64,000 bases of DNA, from the NCBI GenBank assembly GCA_958451615.1, contig CAUDQR010000005.1:1-64000 (forward strand), read 5' to 3'. The stretch is from an uncultured Collinsella sp. GTDB lineage: Bacteria; Actinomycetota; Coriobacteriia; Coriobacteriales; Coriobacteriaceae. The notes beneath the pieces were generated by a model, which saw nothing but the letters and a program-made list of their open reading frames with translations, did no database searches and was not told the origin of the DNA. This document shows, piece after piece, positions 41,670 to 50,704 of this stretch (the first letter of the stretch is position 1; every line of letters begins with the position of its first letter). A program made the position numbers and the translations under genes.

Positions 41670-42983
41670 TTAGCGCCCAGGGGTCAGGATCACCAGGGCG
41701 TCGTGCTCAAAGGGATGCTGAGCCACGCGCACGGTGCCGTCACCGTTGTCGCGAACGGGCAGCTTGGCGACGCGCTTGTCTTCCATGTCGAGAACCGTCG
41801 CCGTCCAGCCACGCGCGCCGTCGAGCTTAAACTTGAGCGCCGTGGTGCGCGGCAGGTACGTGACGACGCGATCGCCAACGCGCGCCACACGAATGGCCTC
41901 GCGCGCGTCATCGAGGAGCTCCTGCGCCGGAACCACGGCAAGTGCGTCGTCGCCAGCCGTAGCACCCAGGCCGGCAAGCACATGCTCGATCGCGCCAAAG
42001 TCCCAAACGCCCGCAAACTGCAGACACTCCTGCCAGCGGAACGGCATATCGAAGCCCTCGCCCAGCACCGAGCCCTGGCTCTTGCTAGTCTGCCAGTTCC
42101 AAACACCGTGCGCGCCATAGGTCACACCCGCGCTGGCGCCGGCAAGGATCGACGACCACACACTCGCGCGGCAGTCCTGCGCGGTGAAGCGCCAGTACAC
42201 ATTGCGCGACGCACCCATCTGCTCGTAACAAGGCTCAGAGTTGACCATCGGCTTTTTGGGATAGTTGGCGATAAAGTCCTGCGGCAAGTGCCAAGCCTCG
42301 GGCTGGCCCTCGTAGTTGTGGCCGGGCTGGAACATGTAGAAGTCCAAGCGGTCCAGGTACCGTGCCGGGATGGTGCGGTTGCCGCGGTTGATATGCATGG
42401 TGCGCAACGCCTCGGGCGCGCGATTGACGACTTCGTCGAGGGCATCCTCGTAATAGGCGATCGCCTCGTCGCTGGTAAAGTCGGTATCGCCCGTCACCAC
42501 GTAAACGGGGTCGAACTCACCCAGGTTCTCGACGACACGGGCAACGTGGGCACGGACCTCCTCGCGCGGCATAACCTCGGCACCGCAATGCTCGGCAATC
42601 TTGGCGCCCCAGGTACCGGGCACGTAGTTGCACCACATAAGCACGAGTGCCGGACGAATGCCGTGCTCGACGGCAGCGCGACACATGGCGGCGGCACGAT
42701 CCCAGTACGCTTGGTTGGGTCGGGACCAATCAAAATGCACGCCATCCTCGCTGGCATAGGGCCAAATGCCCAGATCGGGGCAGCAGCGATCCCACTGCGG
42801 CAGCGTGTTGATCTGCAGCACGTTCATGCCCTGCTCGGCGCGACGGGTCAGATAGTAGTCCCAATCGGCCTCGGCAATGCTCGTAAACGCGCTCCAGCAC
42901 GTATCGGCAAACCAAAAGAACGGTTTGCCCTCGCACAAAAAGCCATCCTGGCGACCGTTGACGGTCAGCGTTCCCAAACTCAT
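41670..42983 (-). CDS. DUF4038 / apiosidase-like glycoside hydrolase (GH140-like)
   Basis: 437 residues, no signal peptide. The apiosidase-like barrel begins KPFFWFADTCWSAFTSIAEADWDYYL; further motifs are VLQINTLPQW, VVTGDTDFTSD, VNSEPCYEQMG and AGVTYGAHGVWNW. A C-terminal beta domain (about 355-437) resembles the collagen-binding-like module often fused to DUF4038. ATG 42983 is placed 7 nt after AAGGA. It lies downstream of the PTS EIIBC on the same strand, so it may process that sugar. Confidence 0.8.
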   Translation of the reverse strand: MSLGTLTVNGRQDGFLCEGKPFFWFADTCWSAFTSIAEADWDYYLTRRAEQGMNVLQINTLPQWDRCCPDLGIWPYASEDGVHFDWSRPNQAYWDRAAAMCRAAVEHGIRPALVLMWCNYVPGTWGAKIAEHCGAEVMPREEVRAHVARVVENLGEFDPVYVVTGDTDFTSDEAIAYYEDALDEVVNRAPEALRTMHINRGNRTIPARYLDRLDFYMFQPGHNYEGQPEAWHLPQDFIANYPKKPMVNSEPCYEQMGASRNVYWRFTAQDCRASVWSSILAGASAGVTYGAHGVWNWQTSKSQGSVLGEGFDMPFRWQECLQFAGVWDFGAIEHVLAGLGATAGDDALAVVPAQELLDDAREAIRVARVGDRVVTYLPRTTALKFKLDGARGWTATVLDMEDKRVAKLPVRDNGDGTVRVAQHPFEHDALVILTPGR

Positions 42984-43120
42984 CTGCATGTCCTTTCGTT
43001 CGATAAAGGATTTGCGAACCGCCGGAAACTTTCGCGGTAACCCCGCGCGAAAGCCCCCGCCGCTTGGCAAACCCTCGCGGGCGAATCTCACCCGCCCCCC
43101 ATCAGTCTACCTTGCAAGAA

Positions 43121-43152
43121 GGGCCCCGCCGGGCTTGCGCCTGACGGGGCCC
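43121..43152 (-). terminator. Hairpin after EIIBC
   Basis: GGGCCCCG pairs with CGGGGCCC (with extension) 42 bases past the EIIBC stop, followed on the minus strand by TTCTTGC. A weak terminator that may allow read-through to the GH140-like gene. Confidence 0.55.
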
Positions 43153-43193
43153 TGTCGTGTAGGTGAGGTCATATGCAACCGAATGGTTTGGCC

Positions 43194-44621
43194 TTAGGCC
43201 TCCATCTCGGCGAGCTCCTCCTTGGAGAAGCCCGTGGCAAAGACGACGGCAGCGGCGATGACAAAGGAGATTGCCATACCGACGATAGCCCAGACGGTGT
43301 TCATCTGGCCACCCTGCAGGTAGTTGGTGAAGACCAGGAAGTTGGAGGCACCGCCTGCGAGGTAATAGGTAACACCCATGAGGCCGGAGAACACAGCGCC
43401 GATGGCACCGCCGATGAACATGCCGAGCATGGTGCGGCGGAAGCGCATGAGGATACCGAAGAGTGCGGGCTCGGTGACGCCGCCGGCGATGGCGGAGATG
43501 ACGTAACCGATGGCGAGAGACTTCTCGTCGGGGTTCTTCATCTTGAGGAAGGCACCGAAGGCGCAGCCCCAGACAGCGGCCATAGCGCAGTTGGTGGAAA
43601 CGAAGACGAAGGGATCGTAACCGGCAGCGATGATCTGAACCTGGGCGAGCAGGATGACGGGCATGTGCATGCCGCAGACCACGAAGAGCTGCCAGAAGGC
43701 GCCGAGGATGGCCATGACGATCAGGATGCCGATGCCGCCAAGGTCAGCAAGGCCGAAGAGGGCGTTGGCGATCAGCGTACCGATCTCGTTGCCGATCGGA
43801 GCGAGGACGATGAAGGCAATGGGGATCGTGACGATCATGGTGCAGAACGGCGTGAAGACCGTGGACAGCACGTCGGGCATAACCTTCTTAAAGAACTTCT
43901 CGATGAAGTACAGGACGGGCACCGAAAGGATGATCGGCAGGACGGACTGCTGATAGTTGGCAGCAGCGATCTGGATGCCGTAGACGGAGATGATGCCGCC
44001 GCCCTCCTGGGTGGCGACGCTCACCACGGAAGGAGCCATGAGGGCGCCACCGAGCAGCATGCCGAGCACCGGGCTGGCGCCGAGCTTCTTAGCCGCGGCA
44101 TAACCCAGGTAGATGGGGATAAAGGTGAACGTGGCCTCGTACAGCGTGGTGTAGAGGAACGTATAGGTCGGGTCGTCGGCCGAGAGCACACCGAGCATGG
44201 TGGGGCCGAGGACGGCCGCGATGGTACGGAACAGACCGCCGGCCATGAGCAGCGGGATGAGCTGGGTCATGGAGCCCGACAGATAGTCGAGGATGATATT
44301 GGGCAGGTTCTTGAGCTCGAACTTCTCCTTGGGAGCATCGAGGTTCTCGTTGACGGCCTCACCCTGCTTGACACCGGAGATGGCGACGAACTCGGCGAGC
44401 ACCTTGGGCACGTTCTGGCCGATGATGACCTGGAGCTGGCTGCCGGCAAACTGGCAACCCAGAACACCCTTGACCTTCTTGATCTTCTCCACGTCGGCCT
44501 TGCTGTTATCCTTGAGCGTCAGACGCAGGCGCGTCATGCAGTTGGTGGCAACGGAAACATTCTCCGCACCGCCCACGAGCTCGAGGACATCGGTGGCAAT
44601 CTGCTTGTTATCTACTGCCAT
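43194..44621 (-). CDS. PTS beta-glucoside-type EIIBC permease
   Basis: 475 residues. EIIB domain (about 1-85) with the phosphorylated Cys in ATNCMTRLRL; EIIC with about ten membrane segments (about 105-465), including GGALMAPSV and the GGVTEPALFGI loop. No EIIA domain, so it needs a separate EIIA. It imports and phosphorylates a sugar. ATG 44621 follows GGGGAGG. Divergent from an esterase gene across a 490-base gap with operator-like repeats. Confidence 0.92.
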   Translation of the reverse strand: MAVDNKQIATDVLELVGGAENVSVATNCMTRLRLTLKDNSKADVEKIKKVKGVLGCQFAGSQLQVIIGQNVPKVLAEFVAISGVKQGEAVNENLDAPKEKFELKNLPNIILDYLSGSMTQLIPLLMAGGLFRTIAAVLGPTMLGVLSADDPTYTFLYTTLYEATFTFIPIYLGYAAAKKLGASPVLGMLLGGALMAPSVVSVATQEGGGIISVYGIQIAAANYQQSVLPIILSVPVLYFIEKFFKKVMPDVLSTVFTPFCTMIVTIPIAFIVLAPIGNEIGTLIANALFGLADLGGIGILIVMAILGAFWQLFVVCGMHMPVILLAQVQIIAAGYDPFVFVSTNCAMAAVWGCAFGAFLKMKNPDEKSLAIGYVISAIAGGVTEPALFGILMRFRRTMLGMFIGGAIGAVFSGLMGVTYYLAGGASNFLVFTNYLQGGQMNTVWAIVGMAISFVIAAAVVFATGFSKEELAEMEA

Positions 44622-44727
44622 GGGACCCCTCCCCATATCTTCGTGTGCCAGCCCCCTTGGGCTTAGGCACGCCTTTGGCCCGGCGACTATAACCCCTTAC
44701 GGTTGCCGGACCCTTGGATACGCTTTT

Positions 44728-45063
44728 GTAAACAAGGTGTTTACTGAACGTTTACAGGCTTTAGTTTACACGGAGCGCCGAATTTATGGCAATTTTGCCG
44801 TCTACAGTCCGGTGAACGGTAGGAAATCGGGGGTGAACGTATTTGAATGGCGGGAGATGGTCTCTTTGACCATCTATTGATATATAGCCATTTACGTGGG
44901 ATTTTATTTTGATGAACACCTCACTGATCTGTTAACTCATCAACAGAATCCCTGCTAGAAGCTAGTAAACATACGTTTAGTAGTTCACGACGTGTTCAAT
45001 TTTGCCGTTTACCGAGTTCATCTGGTTATTCTTCAATTCTAGATTACACTAAACATGTTTAGT
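44728..45063. promoter_or_regulatory. Cluster of GTAAAC/GTTTAC operator-like sites
   Basis: In the divergent gap between EIIBC and the esterase: GTAAAC-N5-GTTTAC (44728-44744), GTTTAC at 44750 and 44764, CTAGTAAAC-ATAC-GTTTAGTAG (44962-44983), and a perfect 16-bp palindrome ACTAAACATGTTTAGT (45048-45063). The core (A)GTAAAC/GTTTA(C/G) is shared. The regulator is not adjacent. Nothing else was seen in this AT-rich gap. Confidence 0.6.
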
Positions 45064-45111
45064 TTGTATTGCCGCAGATGCCAGGCATTCGCGGCGCAAG
45101 GGAGGCAGCTC

Positions 45112-46449
45112 ATGGAACTCAAATTGTGTACCTACGCAACCATCACCACCTTGGGCGACTTTGGCCCCTGGATCAGCAAGGTCGTACTCGACCTGCCCTG
45201 CACCGTGCGCGCCAACGACATCGACGCGAACACCTTCCATATATATGTAGAGCGTCACGAGCGCTCGGGCGATGTTCTGATGCGCAAGGAACGCGGCGCC
45301 GACCATGCCGCGCCCTCCGTGGGTTACATCGACATTCTCGCCGCATATCCGTGCGACGAGAACGGACGTAAGCTCGCCGTGGGCACCCATGTGGCGCTCG
45401 AGGTCGCCGAGCAGCGCCTGACCAAGACCATCGAAGGCGGCGTCATGGGCTCGCGCATGCTCGATGACCAGCTGCGCATCACGCAGCTCACAGCTCTTCC
45501 CGGCAACGACGGCGACGATCCCACCTGCGGCCTGGTCTTCGACACCTGCCGTGGCGATATCTGCCCCGCGCTCAAAGGCTGGAGCAACGCCACGCAAAAG
45601 ACCGCCGTCGACGGCATCGCGCTCGAATACGGCTTCTTTGAGCCCAGCTTTAAGGCAGAGGACTCGGCCTGCTTCAATCCCTTCGCGCCCGAGGCGACGG
45701 TCGTACCCCAAAAGGCACCGCTCGTGGTGTATCTGCACGGCGCCGGCGAGGGCAAGGGCGCCACGCAAGGCGAAGGCGCTACGCGCGCCTATATCGGCAA
45801 CCGCGTGACGGCCATTAGTCAGGCGCAGATCCAGCGCTACTTTGGCGGCTTTGCCTGGGTGCTCGTGCCGCAGTCGCCCACGTTTTGGATGGACAACGGC
45901 GTCGAGCAACTCGGTCGCTCCAACCAGAGCATCTACTCCTCCGTGCTCAAGGCGCTTATCGACGAGTTTGTCGCCGAGCATGTCGACCGCATCGACACCG
46001 ACCGCATCGTGGTCGCCGGTCTTTCCAACGGCGGCTTTATGACCCTGCGCCTGTGCGCCGACTACCCCGATTTCTTCGCCGCGGGCCTTCCCTGCTGCGC
46101 CCCGTGGTACAACGCCACGGACAAGGACGTGGCCGCGCTCGCCAAGACGCCGCTGTGGTTTACGCACTCCAAGGGCGACGAGCTCGTGCACCCGCAACAG
46201 ACCGTGCTGCCGCTGTTCGCGCGCCTGCGCGGTGCCGGCGCCAACGTGCATCTCACCTACTTTAGCCATGTCGAGGACCTGACCGGCGTGTATCGCGAGG
46301 CCGACGGCTCGGCCAAGAAGACGTTCAACCACGGCGTGTGGATCCACCAATTCAACGACCTGTGTTATCAAGACTTCGACGGGGGCAACGTACTCATCGA
46401 CGGCGAGCCGGTGGGCTGCTGGGAGTGGTCGGCCAGGGTCGACCGCTAA
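45112..46449 (+). CDS. Alpha/beta-hydrolase esterase
   Basis: 445 residues. N-terminal beta-rich domain (about 1-190) and a C-terminal hydrolase with PLVVYLHGAGEG (oxyanion strand), nucleophile Ser in VAGLSNGGFMTL, Asp/His candidates in THSKGDELVHPQQ and FNHGVWIHQ. No signal peptide, so cytosolic. ATG 45112 follows GGGAGG by 6 nt. Next to a PTS permease, it may deacylate imported esterified sugars (inference). Confidence 0.82.
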   Translation: MELKLCTYATITTLGDFGPWISKVVLDLPCTVRANDIDANTFHIYVERHERSGDVLMRKERGADHAAPSVGYIDILAAYPCDENGRKLAVGTHVALEVAEQRLTKTIEGGVMGSRMLDDQLRITQLTALPGNDGDDPTCGLVFDTCRGDICPALKGWSNATQKTAVDGIALEYGFFEPSFKAEDSACFNPFAPEATVVPQKAPLVVYLHGAGEGKGATQGEGATRAYIGNRVTAISQAQIQRYFGGFAWVLVPQSPTFWMDNGVEQLGRSNQSIYSSVLKALIDEFVAEHVDRIDTDRIVVAGLSNGGFMTLRLCADYPDFFAAGLPCCAPWYNATDKDVAALAKTPLWFTHSKGDELVHPQQTVLPLFARLRGAGANVHLTYFSHVEDLTGVYREADGSAKKTFNHGVWIHQFNDLCYQDFDGGNVLIDGEPVGCWEWSARVDR

Positions 46450-46460
46450 GCCCTCCCATC

Positions 46461-46583
46461 GCGGGGACCGGGGTTTAGTCTTGCAAACGTCCTCGGGCAT
46501 GCATGGGCTGGCGCTTTGCGCTTCGCGCTGCGCCTGCCCATGCCCCCTGCGGAATGTTTGCAAGACTAAACCCCGGTCCCCGC
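46461..46583. repeat. 123-bp palindromic element with 28-bp perfect arms
   Basis: Arms at 46461-46488 and 46556-46583 are perfect complements (start GCGGGGACCGGGGTTTAG, end TCTTGCAAAC). The centre has a second inverted pair (GCATGGGCTGGCGC/GCGCCTGCCCATGC). It follows the esterase stop by 11 bases, so it may serve as its 3' end. Confidence 0.8.
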
Positions 46584-46711
46584 TGCGTTGACGTTGCCGT
46601 GACCCTGGCCGGCCGCTTCTAGCGGGCCGCCGGGTCGGTGGCGATGGGGGCATGGGTCCCGTCTTGCCTTGCGCGTAACTGGCTGAATTGATTTTGATTG
46701 GAGCTGTTCCT

Positions 46712-48223
46712 ATGTCCCAGAAGTTGACTCGGGTGATTGTTACTACCGATATGGAAGTCGACGATATGAACTCGCTTGTTCATTTGGCTCTGTATCTCAA
46801 CTTGCTTGATGTTCAGGCTGTGGTGTATACGGCTTCGCAGTATCACTTTCTTGGGGATGGGGTTCATACGCTCGGCGAGGTGAATTCGCATTGGCGGACC
46901 AAAGGGCGGCGCTCTTATGAGTGGGCTGTTGTGCCTCATGAACCCGATCCACTGGCAGGGGAGCTTCGTGAGTATCGTCCGTTTCCCGAGCATTGGATTG
47001 AGAGCCTCTGGAGCAATGAATATGCCCAGGCTTGGCCGCAGTTGCAAGCAAATGCGGCCGCTGCCGGTGAGCCGCCGTTTCCCACGCCCGCCCAGATGAT
47101 CGAGCGCACCTTTGTGGGAAATGTTGCCTTTGAGGGTGATGTGACTGAGGAAACTGAGGGGTCTCGCGTAATTGCGCAGGCGATTCTGGATGATGATCCG
47201 CGTACGTTATGGTTGCTCAGCTGGGGTGGTATGAATACGATCGTTCGCGCCCTCATGAGTATTGCCGAGCGCTATCGCGCCACGCCCGAGTGGCCCGCCG
47301 TGCAGCAGCAGGTCTATCAGAAGGTGCGCGTGATGGGCGTTGCCGATGGCGTGGGACAGGACAACTCGTGGCTCGACCATGGGCGCGAGCTCTTTCCCGA
47401 GCTCATCTTTTGGCGTACGCCCTATATGTATGGCAACTATTTCGACGCCAAAACAGCTCAGCCCGATACGCTGCCGCTGTTTAAGGCTCCCTGGCCCGAG
47501 CAGAATCTCACGCAGGGCAACGGCCCCCTCATGGCACGCTATATGCTCTATGGCGATGGTAAGGTCTACGAAAACGAGCCTGAGCGCTTTCAGTTTGGCA
47601 AGCATGCCCGTCTGGATTGGGGCCTGGAAGGCATGCCCGCGATGCAGTTTGAGCGCGGCGATTTTATGGCCGAAGGCGACAGCATGACCTATATTCCGCT
47701 GCTGCCGTTTGGCCTGCGCGGTATCGACGACCGCGGCTTCGATACGCTGCTGGGACGCATGTTTTTTGATGGGCATCCCGATGCGAACGCGCCCGCCGGT
47801 TTTGCCTCCATCGGCACGCCCGCAGACGACAATCTCAATCCCTATCTGCGTGCCTATCAGGAAGACTTTGCCGCCCGCGCGCAATGGTGTGCCCATGATC
47901 CGGCCATCTGCTCGCATCCGGCGCATGTTGTCGAGGTCACTGCCGACCGCAGCGCCACAGCCGGCGAGCGCGTCAACCTTACAGCGACCATCGTCGACCC
48001 CGACGGCAAGGGCTTCGATGCACATTGGGATGTGGCCGTAGACCCATCGAGCTATGCAGACGTCCAGGATCTGTCGATGTGGCAAGAATGCACGGTAGAC
48101 ACCGCTTTCATCGTGCCCGCCGACGCGCGACCCGGCGACCGCCTTGTGCTCACCCTCACCGTCCAGACGCGCGCCGAGCGCCCCTGCACCCGCTACGCCC
48201 AAATCGCCGTAACCGTGGCATAG
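46712..48223 (+). CDS. Sde182-like / DUF1593 nucleoside-hydrolase-fold protein
   Basis: 503 residues. N-terminal nucleoside-hydrolase-like domain (about 5-320: RVIVTTDMEVDDMNSLVHLALY, with the Asp-rich metal site, and TLWLLSWGGMNT), and a C-terminal beta domain (about 410-503) as in Sde0182-type proteins. No signal peptide. GGAG lies 8 nt before the ATG. The first 500 bases use T-ending codons far more than the rest of the gene. Substrate unknown, probably a glycan-related ribosyl or glycosyl compound. Confidence 0.75.
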   Translation: MSQKLTRVIVTTDMEVDDMNSLVHLALYLNLLDVQAVVYTASQYHFLGDGVHTLGEVNSHWRTKGRRSYEWAVVPHEPDPLAGELREYRPFPEHWIESLWSNEYAQAWPQLQANAAAAGEPPFPTPAQMIERTFVGNVAFEGDVTEETEGSRVIAQAILDDDPRTLWLLSWGGMNTIVRALMSIAERYRATPEWPAVQQQVYQKVRVMGVADGVGQDNSWLDHGRELFPELIFWRTPYMYGNYFDAKTAQPDTLPLFKAPWPEQNLTQGNGPLMARYMLYGDGKVYENEPERFQFGKHARLDWGLEGMPAMQFERGDFMAEGDSMTYIPLLPFGLRGIDDRGFDTLLGRMFFDGHPDANAPAGFASIGTPADDNLNPYLRAYQEDFAARAQWCAHDPAICSHPAHVVEVTADRSATAGERVNLTATIVDPDGKGFDAHWDVAVDPSSYADVQDLSMWQECTVDTAFIVPADARPGDRLVLTLTVQTRAERPCTRYAQIAVTVA

Positions 48224-48315
48224 CAAGGGCGGCGCCCACATTCGGCAGCCGCCGCATTCGGCAAAGAGTGTCCCCAGGCGTCAAACGAGCGGGGATTTTT
48301 GGACACCCAAACAAC

Positions 48316-48450
48316 GAGAGTGGACAATCTCCCACTTTGAGCCCACAAGCAGGCCAAAAATGGGAGATTATCCACTCTCGTTCTGCGAGCACTCATTGGG
48401 GACGTACTTAAATGAGTAGTTTCACTCATTTAAGTACGTCCCCAATGAGT
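48316..48450. repeat. Composite palindrome, GAGAGTGGATAATCTCCC family, copy 3
   Basis: Arms at 48316-48334 and 48361-48379 (GAGAGTGGACAATCTCCCA, one mismatch). Then a perfect palindrome with 27-bp arms, 48391-48417 and 48424-48450, made of two head-to-head copies of the 27-mer also at 41541 and 57287. This fills most of the 348-base gap before the zinc-ribbon operon. Confidence 0.88.
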
Positions 48451-48571
48451 AGGAAAAATGGGCCATGTGTCCCAGTTGTGGAGACTCGTTGAGCCGTCTG
48501 GGTATCGTGAAAGGCTGCGCACTCCCCCATCATCAAAAGTGACACACGCTACCAGTTGATGGGAGGCAGCC

Positions 48572-49309
48572 ATGGGCTTCTTTGACAAGATGTTCGAGAA
48601 GAAAGAGTGCGCGATTTGCGGTACCGAGCTGGGACTTCTAGGTAAGACAAAAATCAATGAAGGCTACCTGTGCAAAGAGTGCGCCGGCAAGCTCTCCCCC
48701 TACTTTCACGGCTATCGCTCCAGCACCGCGGACGATATCCGCGAGCAGATCGCCTACCGCGAGGCCAATGCCGAGCGCTTGGCGTCGTTCAACCCCACGC
48801 GCACGCTTTCTGCCGGGCGCACCAACATCATGCTCGATGAGGACGCGGGCCTGCTGATCATCACCTCGCAGAGCCGCTGGCGCGACGCCAATCCCGACAT
48901 CATCGAGTTCTCGCAGGTACTCGGCTGCGATATGGATATCGACGAGCATCGCACCGAAATCTATCGCGAGACCAAGGACGGCGAGCGCGAGAGCTACAAT
49001 CCGCCGCGCTACGACCTGGATTACGACTTTAATCTGACCATTCACGTCAACACGCCGTACTTTACCGAGATCAACCTGCGCGTGAACGACTCCACCATCG
49101 ATCAGCGCGGCTCCATCGAATACCGCGAGGCCAAGCGCCAGGCAACCGAGGTCCGCGACGCGCTGGTGCAGCTGCGCCAGGAGACGCGCGACAGCGTCGT
49201 GGCCGCCAAGGCCCCCAAGACCGCGGTGACCTGCCCCTTCTGCGGAGCCACCACCATTCCCGATGCCAGTGGGCGCTGCGAATACTGCGGCGGCGCCATC
49301 GGCGCATAG
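48572..49309 (+). CDS. DUF4428 zinc-ribbon protein
   Basis: 245 residues. N-terminal DUF4428 ribbon (CAICGTELGLLGKTKINEGYLCKECAGKLSPYF), a beta-rich middle resembling a PH-like fold (about 70-170), a charged helix, and a C-terminal ribbon CPFCGATTIPDASGRCEYCGG. First gene of a four-gene plus-strand set with 24-80 base gaps. Cytosolic, no membrane segment. Function unknown. Confidence 0.8.
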   Translation: MGFFDKMFEKKECAICGTELGLLGKTKINEGYLCKECAGKLSPYFHGYRSSTADDIREQIAYREANAERLASFNPTRTLSAGRTNIMLDEDAGLLIITSQSRWRDANPDIIEFSQVLGCDMDIDEHRTEIYRETKDGERESYNPPRYDLDYDFNLTIHVNTPYFTEINLRVNDSTIDQRGSIEYREAKRQATEVRDALVQLRQETRDSVVAAKAPKTAVTCPFCGATTIPDASGRCEYCGGAIGA

Positions 49310-49333
49310 CCTCCGGCACGGAAAGGACCGATC

Positions 49334-50656
49334 ATGGCCTTCGAGAGCGTCAACTATCAGTGCCCTGCCTGCGGTGGTCCCCTGCATTTTGCCAGCGCCG
49401 AGCAAAAGCTTGTCTGCGACTACTGTGACTCACGCTTTGAAGTCGAAGAAGTCGAGGCCCTCTATCGCGAGCGCCAGGACAAGGCAGATGCCAAAGCCGA
49501 TGCCGCAGCCGCAGCTCCCAAACCTGCTGCCGACGATGCCGTGCAGGAGCTCGCCCAAAACGCCGGCTACATCTGCTCGTCGTGCGGCGCCGAGCTCGTG
49601 TCCGACGGCACCGTCGCCGTCACCACCTGCCCGTACTGCGGCAACTCCGCCGTGGCGCCCGGCCAGCTCTCTGGCGACTTCTCGCCCGACCTGGTGATTC
49701 CGTTTAAGCTCGGGCGCGACGACGTCACGGCCGCACTCAAGGAACACTACAAGGGCAAGATCTTGCTGCCCAAGAGCTTTGTCACCGGCAACCACATCGA
49801 CGAGGTCCAAGGTGTCTACGTGCCGTTTTGGCTCTACGGCGCCCGCGTGGACGGCGAAGTGTACTTTGACGCGACCAACGAGACCGTGACCGAGGAATCC
49901 GACCGCACCGTCACGACCACCGACCACTACGATGCCTATCGCAAGGGCAATATCTCGTTTAAGCGCGTGCCCGTCGACGGATCGTCCAAGATGCCCGACG
50001 GCCACATGGACGCCATCGAGCCGTTTGACTACGACGCGCTGCGTCCGTTCTCGGTCGCATATATGCCCGGCTACATCGCCAACCGTTACGACGAGGACTG
50101 CGAGACCTGCAAGGCGCGCGCCGAGCGCCGTATGGAAGAAAGCACGATCTCGGCCCTGCGCGAGACTGTCGTCGACGAATACGACGATGCCACGGTCGAA
50201 AGCAAGCAGCTCGACTACACCTGGGAAGACAGCGACTACGCCCTGTTCCCCGTCTGGATGCTCTCCACCTCGTGGAACGGCAAGAGCTACCTGTTTGCCA
50301 TGAACGGCCAGACCGGCCGCTTGGTCGGCGAGCTCCCCTGCTCCAAGCCCAAGCTCGCTATTGCCTCGGTGCTGTTCTTTGTGATCGGATTTATCCTCTC
50401 CCAGATTCTCTTTATGGGTGAGAACGCCTTCGATCCGGATTACCTCGCCTTTGATATCGAGGGCATCCTCATCAACATCGTCGCGCCGCTGATCATCGTG
50501 ATTATCGGAGACGTGCTACTGGTAGGCCAGCTCAAGACGGCCAACGAGGCCACCCACGCCGGCGAGTACTGCGGCGAGCTCGACCTGACCGAGAAGCACG
50601 ACACCTTCAACCACACCGAGACCACCGTTGTCATGAAAGACGACAAGGACGACTAA
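49334..50656 (+). CDS. Membrane protein with two N-terminal zinc ribbons
   Basis: 440 residues. Two ribbons (CPACGG...CDYC, about 10-32; CSSCG...CPYCG, about 82-102), a soluble region (about 115-335; VYVPFWLYGARVDGEVYF), and two membrane segments near 342-362 and 378-402. The second ribbon and the PFWLYGA region match a bacterial family annotated as TFIIB-type zinc ribbon-containing protein. It lies 48 bases before the SPFH gene. Confidence 0.8.
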   Translation: MAFESVNYQCPACGGPLHFASAEQKLVCDYCDSRFEVEEVEALYRERQDKADAKADAAAAAPKPAADDAVQELAQNAGYICSSCGAELVSDGTVAVTTCPYCGNSAVAPGQLSGDFSPDLVIPFKLGRDDVTAALKEHYKGKILLPKSFVTGNHIDEVQGVYVPFWLYGARVDGEVYFDATNETVTEESDRTVTTTDHYDAYRKGNISFKRVPVDGSSKMPDGHMDAIEPFDYDALRPFSVAYMPGYIANRYDEDCETCKARAERRMEESTISALRETVVDEYDDATVESKQLDYTWEDSDYALFPVWMLSTSWNGKSYLFAMNGQTGRLVGELPCSKPKLAIASVLFFVIGFILSQILFMGENAFDPDYLAFDIEGILINIVAPLIIVIIGDVLLVGQLKTANEATHAGEYCGELDLTEKHDTFNHTETTVVMKDDKDD

Positions 50657-50704
50657 GCAATCCGACCAATACCACCCGGCCTTTGACGAGAAAGGAAGAT
50701 CACC

